This document shows, piece after piece, positions 37,108-48,094 of a stretch of 64,000 nt of DNA (position 1 is the stretch's first letter; each line of letters begins with the position of its first letter). Position numbers and translations under genes: made by a program. Origin of the DNA: Cerrena zonata (lineage: Eukaryota > Basidiomycota > Agaricomycetes > Polyporales > Cerrenaceae). Below the pieces are notes generated by a model, which had not been told where the DNA came from, did not search any database, and was given only the letters and a program-made list of their open reading frames with translations. The DNA lies in the NCBI GenBank assembly GCA_038087015.1, contig JASBNA010000025.1, forward strand, positions 124,001 through 188,000, written 5' to 3'.

Positions 37108-37730
37108 GGTGTTGAGTGATTCCCCAGATACGCAAACAGTCAAATACTACAAATTATAAATAGAACCTTGAGTATAGTCTGAGGTTTGTGTTTCATACTC
37201 ACCTGCAGCAGCAATAGAGCAAGAAATATCTATAATGTAGAAACTGATCTCTACTCCTTTGCAACTAACAGCATTTTATCAGCTGGGAGTAAATAACCTA
37301 GACAAAAGGTATCCCACCTCTACAAGGCTAATTTAAAATCATAACTAAAATAGATGTAAATTTACTCACAGGAATGTCTGTGTAGATATAGAGTTGACTG
37401 AATATGCGCAAAACCATATTCAAGATTATCCCATATCTAATAAGCAGATATAGGATGGTCACAATGCCTAATCTCCTTTTCCAAACACATCTAAACTCTT
37501 GGGGTAAGCATAGAAGAGTGTCGTAGACAACCAGTGCTATCAAGACATCAGTGAAACCGACTCGGAAGCATGTTTTGTAAATAACAAACCTAGAGTTGAA
37601 GCAAAGATATAGTTCGTAATCTTGTTCTCAGAGCTTGAGATGTCGTGTTAGATAAGTAATGGTATATGCAAAGGAAAGTATCGTACATCACACTAATAGC
37701 TTCATCTGGTGTAAAACCAAGTTCGGACAT
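36015..37730 (-). CDS. DUF6533 domain multi-pass membrane protein
   Basis: Intron-rich membrane protein gene. Exon 1 (37730-37687, MSELGFTPDEAISV) and exon 2 (37633-37590, SENKITNYIFASTL) join in phase to exon 3 starting at 37536 (ALVVYDTLLCLPQEFRCVW), the DUF6533 signature. This is followed by a second hydrophobic segment (IVTILYLLIRYGIILNMVL). Further exons read GVEISFYIIDISCSIAAAVF|DCLRIWGITQHRWFPALLVF, a segment with SISVAADASVLFFTLSATW, and a tail ending DNPFATGLFGFKEDSKIG, typical of the family. About seven membrane segments are expected. Exact exon ends between 37,370 and 36,360 are only partly resolved. Function unknown; the family is common in Agaricomycetes and somewhat receptor-like in layout. 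Nearly the whole gene lies in a CpG desert. Confidence 0.8.
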
Positions 37731-40329
37731 GTTGAGAGAACGATCGAGGTACGAGGGTGACAACGGCGTAGCAGATTACTGGATATTGGTCCTATATATA
37801 TAAGTTAGGCAGTGCGAAAAGAAGCATCAATTTGGTATATGGTCCATCCGGAGGAACATTTAATTGCTCCTCACCGACGGAACTGGGAAGATAACCGGTG
37901 TATCGTTATATGGGGATAGACTGGTGTAAAAACATAACGGGCAGGCGAGTTCACGCCTGTTCGAGCGGTCAAGAGAACAATAATGTAAGGCCGTTATCAC
38001 GCACAACGGTGCACGGGTACGAGATAGCCGAGATACTCTGTAAAGAAACGGAGATACAATAAGACAATATCCGATAACAGGAACGTCCGTTCGGACTGGA
38101 CTGGCAAGGTGAACGGCCTAGCGTGGCGCGGTAATAGCGTTCCATGAGGACGAAATCAGTACGAAATCCCATCCAACATGGGATCGTGATCACAAGGCGG
38201 CAGGTGGATACAGATCCTATTGAATTTTTTGATACCGATTTCAACGGATTGTGATTGAACCTTGAGAAGGCTGATGTGGAAGCGTTTGAGAGGGATCGAA
38301 GGCGCTCCGCGTTTCAGGTCCCGATACTGAGAGATAAGGCAGGGAGCTTCGTGTTAACTTGTGGTCCTCATGGATAAAGACATACCAGCAAACCCATCGC
38401 ATTTCACCCAATGTCCTAGCTACGTAACATTCAGCACCGAGGTACCTCACATAAACACAAATATTTCTGCCGTCCGGACCCACTTCTATTTAACATTGGG
38501 TAGAAAGATTACCAAGAGGTAGCACACTAAACATGACAGTCATTATCATGCGATCCACAATTGAGTATGCTTACCTGTGTATTTAAGACGTCTTAGACGC
38601 TAGCATGGGTTGGTCCAACAATCAGCTCTTGAGAGTATATAAAAACACGACCATCAAGTCGAGGCATACTGATATCATGTTGAGTATATGAGAGAATTAC
38701 GACCCCCTCACCAGTCGAAAGAACACGAAGCTTTGGCGAAAGTGAGTGCGGCAAAGTGTAATGTAACATCGGACGTTAGGATACGTGCCAGATATTGAGC
38801 ATAAATCTGTATTGTCAATATGAGAATATGTTTATCCTAGTGCAAGACGGTAGGAGAGTAAGCTCACTAGAGAGCAGTACGTCGACTGAGAATGTTCTCC
38901 TCGATCATTGATCAGGCTCGATCAAACGCACTCCTATCATCTCACTTCTCGCTGGAATCCCAATTGCCAGCGACAGAATGACCTTTCTCAGCAATCCATT
39001 GTCCAACCAATAACGAGGCTCCACTACCCGCTATTAACGCTACATGCCTGAATTAGTATGCTCCCAACTTTGTTTTGGCTTCTACAAAGCACTCGCAATT
39101 CTGACTACGATTTTTCAGGTTGCGGTTTGACTTTCTCGATCTACTCATCAAGTTGTTCTATGCTGTCCTATTCGGGACAGATCGTAGCGCACTCAATTGC
39201 ATATTGTGATACTTTTGCATGGTCCGTGCTCAAACTCAATTGCGGCCCTAATACGTTGCTTACTCCATATCCCAGCATATTGACAGAAACGAAGATCCTC
39301 ATGCTAGACTGGAATCAGACAAAGATCAATTCTCTCGTGATATTACGTTCCTATTTCTGTCTTGAGACGAATATCGCGAATACCTACAACCGAAACCAGA
39401 TGGTTCAATCTCTCCTGTATAAGTCGCTTGTGTTTATTCCCAGACTCCGCTCCATGGGGAAAAGTTGAATCAGCAGAGTGATCTAAGGCGTACAAACCAT
39501 GGTCCCCAGTCACCGAAGTATCAACAATGTCACGACACAACAAAGATAAGTAGACGCTTTCTAAGTCATCGCAATCCAGACTCTACTATCCCGCTGCAGA
39601 CATAGTGCCAATATGAAATTTCCTCCGTCATTTCCAGGTTCAATTCTGACTCATCTCTAGACCAATCCATCAATATTCGTACGGTATGGCAAGAAGTCGC
39701 CGGGGACCACGAATCCTATTACGCTGCGGGTGCTGCTGACCCATCCCACAGAAACAGAGGCCCAAAGGCTTTAAACCGCCTTGGTTGATCCTCCTCGCGT
39801 TCTTTACCGAGGAAAAATCACTAGGGGTAACCAGGGTACAAGGCATAGTAGCATGCGAACCGAGGTGGAGTTCTCCCTAGTTTATACAGCGTACTTACAA
39901 TATCAACATCTAATGTTGGATACTCCAGCGGAATAATATGGGCTCGTGGAGCTTCCGCTTCTATCTTCAAAGCATGGGAATTGCCCCTGCGAGCAAAACG
40001 CTCTAGTACATGGTCTAGCTTGCGTTGCATTGTTCGGAGACCGCTGTGGCGTTGTGTACCGGTGTACCATTTTTTTGATATCTCGTTTTTATTTTTTTAC
40101 CTACGAGAGAGTACCTGCTCTTGTTCGTCGACAATATTGTTCAATGTTCAGCTCGAGTCAGAATTGGTGCTGTTGTTGATTTGCATCAGGCGTGCAATTA
40201 TCTCATAATCATGAATCATGAAATAGAATGTCAGAAATGAACTATGAGAAATCGAAGTATATCAAACGCTCATCCAGAACGCCTGAGAGGCCGAGTATAT
40301 AAGACCCAGTGCGAAGATCCCAACCCCAT
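37731..40329. other. 2.6 kb intergenic region
   Basis: No gene I can support. Small open frames on both strands (for example 38,241-38,483 minus, 39,058-39,468 plus, 39,821-40,030 minus) lack family similarity and usable splice continuation. Confidence 0.35.
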
Positions 40330-41322
40330 ATGAGCAACATGCTTACCTCGACTCTCCATAAAGCGGATATTACGTCAAAAGATGACATCGATGCACTAGC
40401 CCAGCTTTTACGACCTCACATCCCATATTCTCTTCCTGTCTTAGGCTGTATATTCAGCGGAGACATCGAATACAAAGCGCTCACTCTTTGGACCACATTT
40501 CCGCTCAACAACATCCTCAACAGTACTGAGCTCCCTAACTACGCTGTACCGTCAATCTATTCCGTCATTTCTTACTCATCATTGCATGACCATCAATTCC
40601 GCTTTTTCTGTTCAGCGGAAACAGCACCTACAGGGGACCCTTTGGCCGAAGACACGCATGTCTTCGAGACGATAGGCCACTTGTTGTCGGACAGGGAAAA
40701 TGGTGCTCCGCCTGAAGCATGGGCAGGTGGAGTTACCCTCAAATCGGAAGGCGTTGTGGAGATTGGGCATGTAAATGAGAGATGGATTGCCTGCCTTCAG
40801 CCATATATTACACGAGATTATCTGTGCATTGCATTCGTACGGCCACCACGAGAAAATCCATCACAGACCCCTTGGGACACCTCCCTTGACCCACAGTTTG
40901 AGGTTTCCGAGCTGCGCGAGTCCGACGTAGATTTTGTTCAGGAGAGTCTAAGACACTATCCTCGGTCCCGAGAATGTGTCAGAGCTCGTGTACCTTACTC
41001 CATCTGCATCAGACGCAAAAACTCTGATATCCAGACGCCAGTCGCTTGGAGTCTCCTAGCAGCAGATGGATCGATTGGGATGCTGCACGTCGAGTCCGAT
41101 ATGAGGAGGATGGGTTTGGCTAGGATGTGTATGGTCGCACTGAGTAGGAAGATGGAGAAAATGTTTGCGACAGATGACCCGGAGAAGAAGAATCTCTATC
41201 CATATGCTAGATGGGAGTATAGTGCTGTGTACCACGAGAATGAGGCGAGTATGAAGTTGAGCAGGTCACTAGAAGGTTGGAAGGAATTAGTAAATCATCA
41301 TGCCATTTGGGTTCGTAACTAG
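40330..41322 (+). CDS. GNAT-family N-acetyltransferase-like protein
   Basis: Single exon, 330 residues, from the ATG of MSNMLTSTLHKADI. The C-terminal part has the GNAT fold pattern: strand-rich VAWSLLAADGSIGMLHVESDMRRMGLARMCM is the beta4 / acetyl-CoA-loop region (R-x-M-G-L-A being the Q/R-x-x-G-x-G/A type motif), followed by a helix and ENEASMKLSRSLEGW, the usual place of the last helix-strand unit. The N-terminal half is variable, as in fungal FR47/glycine-N-acyltransferase-like members. Substrate unknown. The gene ends 32 bases from the converging 3' end of DUF6535 gene E. No signal peptide. Confidence 0.75.
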   Translation: MSNMLTSTLHKADITSKDDIDALAQLLRPHIPYSLPVLGCIFSGDIEYKALTLWTTFPLNNILNSTELPNYAVPSIYSVISYSSLHDHQFRFFCSAETAPTGDPLAEDTHVFETIGHLLSDRENGAPPEAWAGGVTLKSEGVVEIGHVNERWIACLQPYITRDYLCIAFVRPPRENPSQTPWDTSLDPQFEVSELRESDVDFVQESLRHYPRSRECVRARVPYSICIRRKNSDIQTPVAWSLLAADGSIGMLHVESDMRRMGLARMCMVALSRKMEKMFATDDPEKKNLYPYARWEYSAVYHENEASMKLSRSLEGWKELVNHHAIWVRN

Positions 41323-41354
41323 ATAGCTGCACACCCTTCTTGAGATGACAATGA

Positions 41355-43795
41355 TCAGTGATATCCATACGACCGACGTTCCAGCTCTCTAAGCTTCGGA
41401 AGAAGCTTCGTATCCACAAGTCCTAGAAACGTGAGGTACCGTATCGTCCATATAACACACTCCCTATGAGAGTAGGTATCCGCTGGCCTGTCCGACTTAA
41501 CATCCGTTATCAAGTCAGCAAGTTGACTCATCAGACCACGTATGTCCGATGCGCTCTCCTGTACGACAATCGGAGGGATGAGGTAGCACAAGGAAGCGAA
41601 GACGTGACGAGAATGAGAGGGTCAGCAGGAATACCAGATTCGGAGTGCCAGCGAGCACTGAATATGCACTTGACGATGTTGATATCGAGCTCTCTTTCCT
41701 CTATGCGGAAATTAAAATTGCTTTCACCCTGTGGTTGGACCCATAAGACGTAGATGAGGGCGCGAGTTACAGCTACAATGTTCGTCAAGAATTTAGCTAA
41801 AAAGGAGTACACATTCAGATCATAATCGATAACTGAGATGAAGATGAATGGTAGCTTACGCATCGATTCCGGTAGCTCAGATGGACGACGGAATAATTTA
41901 TCCCATTGGTCAGGATGATTGTTCATCGTATGCCACCGCACACTATACATCGTAAGAATTGCAAATGCTGCGGGTCTTGAACCTTCCTCGATGAGTTTGG
42001 AAAGCATTTCAAACGTTTTCCGCCCGATTGGGTTTCTTCTGATTGGGACATATGCCTCACTGAGTGCAAAGGTCAAGCTGCTATAGAGACGTTGAAAATT
42101 CAAAGGTATATGGACCGGACGGAACAGTTCATCCAAGTCCTGCCTCTCTATGAGTAATTCCGAGTACAATCGACAGACTTCCTTCTTCATGTCCTGTGAA
42201 GTTTCTGGGAAGAGACCTTGCGCGATTGGACCTTGTTCAGATTTCAAATCCTGAAAACAGTTAAACATGCCCCCGACATCGCACTTTTGGAAGCAATGAA
42301 CAAGTGTCTCGTCAAGTTGCTCGCCCCGCAGGATATCTCGGCAACAAATAAGGGACGGCATATCCAACGATTCGTCTTTTCGAACTTCCGTTTCCTCCGA
42401 TAACTTTATGCTGCAAGTCCAAATGCGAACCTTTTGATAGAGACGATAAGGGAGAGCGGAGTGAGAGTATTGTGAAGGAAAGACGATGAAGACTAAATCA
42501 GTCAATTTGTCTGTAAGATACAATATCAAGGCCGGTATTCCGATTCGGATACTGCCAAGGAATCCTTTGAGCATAGGTGTCTTGTATGGGCATTGAGCGG
42601 AAAACGCAGGCGCGACAGTTGCAAATAGGAAGACAGACACCCACACAATCATCACCCCTGTCGTCACCCATCCGACCACTGGGTTGAGTTGATGGAGGAG
42701 GATGCTGAAACCAATGAAGAATAGTACAAGAGCGAGCTGCAGGAGGAGTGGAAGAACAGCGGCAAGCTCGAAGACTTGCCACTTCTTCATTCCGACATCA
42801 CGGAAAAAGCGCATCTTGACTAGTTCTCGGGGATCCTGAGTATCGGAAGCTAAAAATTCACGGAACCATTGTTTGACAAGGATTCCAAGAGAAGCAGTAA
42901 TGAGGGCAATGACAACGCTTAAGGACCATAGCGTGTTAATGAGAACCGATGATCTTTGTGCCTCGAAGGTAGACGATGTGAACAGCGGTGCGGTGGAATT
43001 TACGAAGCTCCCTGCGATTGCAAGACTCGCGAGTTGGGCAGAAAGCTGAATAAGTATCTGGTTGGTGGTATCCTCCGGCTGTGGCTGCAAAGTTTTGTAC
43101 GATTCGATGATGAATGCTGTTATTACAGCTGAAAACAATCCTGCCTAGCAATGTACGATAGTTTGAACACAGGAGACGGTAAGGATCTCATTGGAGAAAC
43201 TCACGAATACAAGTAGTGTATCAATATCTTCTTTTGCATCCTGAATTCGGTCCTGATCGTATTTACGAATCAGGTCGGACAGTCGAGCCCAGCCTGCGCG
43301 CTCCGGCTCGATTTGGACGCGATGGATAGTCTCTTGCGAAGATTCAGGCCTTTCCTAAATGTATATAGCTGATGTTTAGCACATTACCAGTGACAATGTG
43401 CCACTTGGCTCACATTAGAAGTGTCTTTTTTGTCTTCCCCTGGACGGGGAGTATCTAGAGGAGGCGGAGACATGCTATTTTGATTTTGTGTTGGCTCGGA
43501 GGTCGCAGGTTCAACATTATGAGGAGCGAAACGGATAAGCTCGTGCAAACGTCGAGGAGAGCTTTCGGAGTTCGAAGCAGGCAACATGTCTGCGTTTTCG
43601 TTAGGATTTTCAATCTATCTCAAAGAGCACGTTATCTAACACATTACTAAATTTGAACATGAAATCTCAACACACCGTCTGGGTTTGAGGTGGCTCCTCT
43701 TTCGAATCCAAATCAGACGTGTCAACCTCGTGACCCATGGATCTGGTGATCCTCCTGCGGCTTACACCGCGTAAAGAACTTGGTCTGGAGGTCAT
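41355..43795 (-). CDS. DUF6535 domain membrane protein, paralogue E (C-terminal frameshift)
   Basis: Exons 43795-43676, 43614-43414, 43354-43205, 43144-41860 and 41796-41531 join in phase to 673 residues starting MTSRPSSLRGVSRR. The domain block (VQIEPERAGWARLSDLIRKYDQDR), the DIDTLLVF|AGLFSAVITAFIIESY junction and membrane segments (INTLWSLSVVIALITASLG, LLLQLALVLFFIGFSILL) match the other paralogues. Near 41,603-41,610 the frame that fits the family shifts by one base. The normal C-terminus (FASLCYLIPPIV... LADLITDVKS... KLRELERRSYGYH) continues in another frame to a stop at 41,355, whereas the literal frame stops at 41,531. The result is either a truncated protein or a sequencing error. Coordinates given include the displaced tail. 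Confidence 0.82.
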
Positions 43796-44089
43796 AACTT
43801 GGCACTATGGTAGCTGTGTAGTGGTGGAAAGCAAGCTGACGATTTTAGTAGCCGAGACATAAAATAGTTCCGCAAAATGGCTGCAAGCGGTTCGATCTGA
43901 TAGAAGAATTTCTGTTCCTTGTGGCGTCTTTCCTGATGGGGATGTCAATTCAAGACTCGTGTAATGAATTACAACGATGAACAGTATGCCAGACAAGGGC
44001 GTTCGTAAGACAAGAATACGTCTTGCCCTCGGTATGATAGGTATCAGCCTCAATGTTACAATTCGACGTGATGATACTTGAACAGTACA

Positions 44090-46365
44090 TCACCGAAAAA
44101 CCCACCCGGCACTCCCAATTGAGTCAAAGACCAAACTATCTCCCTGAATCTTCGCTCCACTATCAAACACCTGCCTCCCTTGTACACCCTTTCCAATCTT
44201 ACCAATACCCAATTGACTCAAGGGTACCTCTGTCTCTTCATAATTCAAATTCGCCGCCAACAAAAGCGTCTGACCTCCAACAGTCCACAAAGCAATATCC
44301 ACACGATTCACCTTAGCGCTCCCCCGCTTAGCGGCAGGATTCAAAATGAATTCCTTCATAGTAGGCATCGCTTTGGCTAGTAGGGTTGCACTGTTCTTGA
44401 TATCTGCTGTGGTTGGATCGTTCCAAGGGACGACACCGAGGCCGCCGTGGTTGATGCCGAGGATAGATTGGACGACCCACTCTTGACCAGTTGGTGTTCG
44501 TTTCCAGTATCTATTAAACATAAATTGAAGTCAGTATAACGGAGAAGAATATGTAGCTGTACGTACGAAGATCCACCAAAGGCTTGGGGTACGGTCCACA
44601 CAGCTTTTGTTCGATCCCAACCAAGCGAGAACAAACGATCTGCGAATTCGTCCATACGAGTACTGATATCCTCGAATTCACCCTTGCAGTTATCACAACC
44701 ACAATCACCATAATCGAGCGTACATGGTGTCCTATAGGTTCGAACACAACGTCAACCAATTCCTTAGAGAGAACATATGACCGAGCTTACCCCCATTCAC
44801 TAGAGAAAGTAACGTTGTTCCCAATCATATATGTATCCTGCAACACGATATCCGTGCCCGCTGTATATGCATCGAAAAAATAATTCTCGCAATTGAGGAC
44901 GAGAGAAACAGGGTGGTAACCGTCGAGAGAGTTAATGAGGTCATAGGCGATTGTGGTCCCGTTCTGAGGATCTTCCCAGCCATCAGGTTCGTCGGCGGTG
45001 TACCTGAAGATACGTGAGCACACGAACAACAGACTAGGTATAAGTACAACTTACCAGAGTAGGAGATTTGGCCGGTTCTTGATGCGGTTGACTTCTTCAG
45101 TAACATTACCCGTTAAAAGGTATGTCCTTCGTCGTAATGTTCAGTCCTTTTTCTCGACATTTGATCAGAGTATGATGTGCACTCACCACCGCATGTCATA
45201 CATCAACCTATGAACGAGATAGCCATAATTGAGTCTACCAATCTGCTTCAAGTAGAAGAAAACACATACCATAACCCGAGTTCTTGCATTCGATCCACGA
45301 CGAGGTCGAACGCCGTCAAATTGTCAAAAGTCGGCACCGGGTGCACCTATATTACACCATTCGGCTCATGATTTTTAGTTCGAACAAGTCTCGTCACGTA
45401 CAATCGTAAATCTATTCCAATGAAAGTCAGAGAACTGCGAGATATCAAAATATTTCGACAAAAAGACTCACCCTTGACTCTTCAAATCATCCAACACCGA
45501 CAAATTACTCGCCAAATACCCTCCAAAGTCCGTATAGAACCCAATCGGGAATACCGTCTCGTAGGGACCACCCTTTCCTGTCGCAGGTCTCGATAACAAC
45601 GCGCCTGTACGCAGGTCCATTCGGGTTACAGAACGACCAGATGCAGGAGGCGGGAGGAAGAAAAGTTGAGATGTCGTTTGGAAAGTTTGGGATTTTGCTT
45701 GTTGGTCTGGGTCTGAGTTTGAAGAAGAAGCTCGCTTTGAAGGCGAAGACGAGGATGCCGAGTTAGAATTGGCGTTTGGACTAGGATTCGAACTCGTAGG
45801 TGAGAACGTCGCCAGACACTCGACATCGAACGCGTTTTTCTGAGGCTTCAGAGAACCCAAATCGAACGGGACTTCCACTTTGGTCGCATTCAAAGGGACA
45901 TTCGCTCTTCCCAACCTCTTTCCACCTACTCGAATCTCTACATCAAACCCCAACCCTTTACCATCCACACTCAGACTCTCTAGCGAAGGCAGAAGGATTT
46001 CTTGCGCCCCTTGCACTTCTGTATGTGTGATGATGGTATCGATGATGAAACTTTTTGGAATGAGTGTGTTGTCATTCTTATTTGAAGAGGTAAGGTCTTC
46101 AGAGAGATAAGGCTTGATAGCTGGAGCGCATCTGAATACTAGGAGAGGCGAACTTGACGTTGATGGGACAGGGAATTCGCCTCCGGGTGGAACGATGGGT
46201 TGAGTGGACATGTAGTTTTTACCACACCTGTTGAACGCTTCACATCAAGAATACAGAGGATAGCAAGGCAAATAAAGCGCACCATTGTGACTGCCCATAC
46301 GCGTTCCCTACTAACACCCCTACGACGCACACGAGTAACGTAGAAACTGGCAACGTCCGCTGCAT
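44090..46365 (-). CDS. Secreted glycoside-hydrolase-like protein
   Basis: The first exon (46365-46283) encodes a signal peptide, MQRTLPVSTLLVCVVGVLVG followed by NAYGQ, and splices over 46282-46228 to CGKNYMSTQPIVPP, so the start is secure. A beta-rich N-terminal part and an S/P/N-rich insertion precede VFPIGFYTDFGGYL. Small exons then build HPVPTFDNLTAFDLVVDRM and LMYDMRW, followed by NRIKNRPNLLLWYTADEPDG, DLINSLDGYHPVSLVLN, DIVLQDTYMIGNN, KAVWTVPQAFGG and SILGINHGGLGVVPW, ending in a C-terminal beta domain. This layout (TIM-barrel-like core, DEPDG as probable acid/base site) is that of a glycoside-hydrolase-superfamily protein common in Agaricomycetes and usually unassigned to a CAZy family. 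It is probably extracellular; substrate unknown. At least eight introns. Residue roles are inferred. Confidence 0.8.
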
Positions 46366-47214
46366 CGTAAGCTCGACCGCGATCGCTCAATGACGAACGA
46401 CAAAAATGGCTGATGGGGCGAGGTCAGACGTCCCCTCGAACGTACGAAACCACGTATATAATACATACATGCGGCGCGCCCGTTAGCCGGTGAAACCATT
46501 AATAACCCCCAGCCATACGCTTCACCAATACTCCCCTATCTTCCCTTGACTTCCCTACATCCATCGTGCGGACCGTACCACAAGAATTCATCTCCAAGGT
46601 GCATGTGATGCAGCAGACGATGTGGAGGAGCAGAGGTGATAGAAGGGATAGAAAGCAAAGACGATAATAGATACAGATAGCACTCACGAAGAAGCATAAT
46701 TGAAAAAGACCAGAAAGTTTTCTCACCACTTAGAAGGAGCATCTGGAACACAGGCGCGTGATGAGATGAATTTTGATATGTTTGATATTCGTTGCCCGAG
46801 TGTGTTCCATAGTGGATTCTGACATTGGGGAGGTTCCACTCGATGATAAGAGGTAAATTTGTATGAGTCCTACTTATGAGATAAGATTGATAGTGTGTTG
46901 TCCCACTTCTCGAAGTGTCGGTACTGCAAGTAGCTTCCATTTGGAGGGTTTCGTGACGTGTTCAGCATGACGCTGCCCTCCATGAGGATGGGTTCTCCTC
47001 GATAGATGTTTCAAAGGACAGTCAGCTTTCTGAAACCGTCAGAACGGAATGAGACATAAGTAGATTTAACGGCATCATCAAAATGAGGAAATATAAATGT
47101 TTATTAGAGTAATTCTAACGACATTGCACTCTAGCAGACGATGAGCAGAGTGTCCGGCTGGGGAGAGCAAAGTGGTACACATACCATCTAGTTGCGAATG
47201 CAGGTCAATAAATT
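46366..47214. other. Intergenic between GH-like gene and QCR6
   Basis: About 850 bases holding the upstream region of the secreted protein and the 3' flank of QCR6. No further gene is visible. Confidence 0.45.
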
Positions 47215-47869
47215 TTACTTCAGCTGGCTGAACAGTTTTGGTGCGACACAACCCTGTTAACGAAAAGGTGGTTGAGAATTGTAAAGCGGTTGTTGAGACG
47301 TGGACAACGCACGTTAACGCAATGCATGAGACTATATCAAAAGGCTTCAGTCAGTAACAAGAATCAGAGGAATAAATGACGAAAAACATACTGGTCTGTT
47401 GGTGACATCATCACGAGACAAGCAAACACGATCAGTTAAAGCAACATTAGATACGAAACCGAACGTGAACATACAGCTGCAGAAGTATTAGAAGGCAGAA
47501 GGCGAAACATTTCAGGAGTGCACTTACAATTCCTCAACACAATCCTCATGCTGGAAGCCCTTGCCATCGTTGACCTTCTCTTCGCAATGCGCGAAGTGGC
47601 TAGCAGCCGGTGCGCACTTGGCAGTCTGTGCACACTCCTCCTGCAACGCAGGCAGAATCTAACACAAACGCAGGTAAGCAACCCGTTCATCACCCTCTCT
47701 CGACTACACATACATCTTCGATCTCCTCTTCCTCCTCTTCCTCTGGCTCTTCGCTGGCAGCTTCCTCCTTCACTTCCTCTTCCTGCTCCTTGGGCTCCTC
47801 CTGGGCAGGAGCATCACAGTGCACAGTACTGGTCTCAAAGAAGGTCGAGAAAAACGACGAGAGCGACAT
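47215..47869 (-). CDS. QCR6: Cytochrome b-c1 complex subunit 6 (hinge protein)
   Basis: Small acidic subunit of mitochondrial respiratory complex III that helps the cytochrome c1-cytochrome c contact, on the intermembrane-space side. Exons 47869-47714, 47658-47528, 47331-47313 and 47253-47215 give 114 residues. They comprise an N-terminus MSLSSFFSTFFET, a Glu-rich stretch (about 26-52), then LQEECAQTAKCAPAASHFAHCEEKV, HEDCVEEF|LMHCVN|GCVAPKLFSQLK. The paired cysteines and the APKLF-x-x-L-K tail are diagnostic. Exon 3 has only 19 bases, and the intron before it (47527-47332) is about 196 bases, unusually long here. Without the micro-exon the HCVNGC motif is lost. This is a housekeeping gene inside otherwise accessory DNA. 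Confidence 0.92.
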
Positions 47870-48094
47870 GGTGAATAGATGAGTTTGAAGTGAGTTTGGA
47901 AAGCAACTGATTCAATTCGCCCAACCAACGCACGGTAAATTACGGAGCCTGGGCGGAGTTACGGGAACGGCTTATGCCGAGACCCTAACCCAATCACAAT
48001 GACGCTATTACAGGTCTCAGCGATCCATCCTTACATCTCTGAATAAGGTTGTGTATGGTCTCGTAATGGGAGTCACCACCAAATTGCCACCACA

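Noticed and set aside
39058..39468. Plus-strand ORF of 136 codons
   Set aside because: Composition and residue use look random; no domain, no splice partner.
39821..40030. Minus-strand ORF MQRKLDHVLERFARR with a donor-like GTAAGT
   Set aside because: The only nearby acceptor leads straight to a stop (44 residues), and no homology is recognisable.
47518..47882. Plus-strand ORFs rich in Leu/Pro/Ser
   Set aside because: Antisense shadow of the Glu-rich QCR6 exons.
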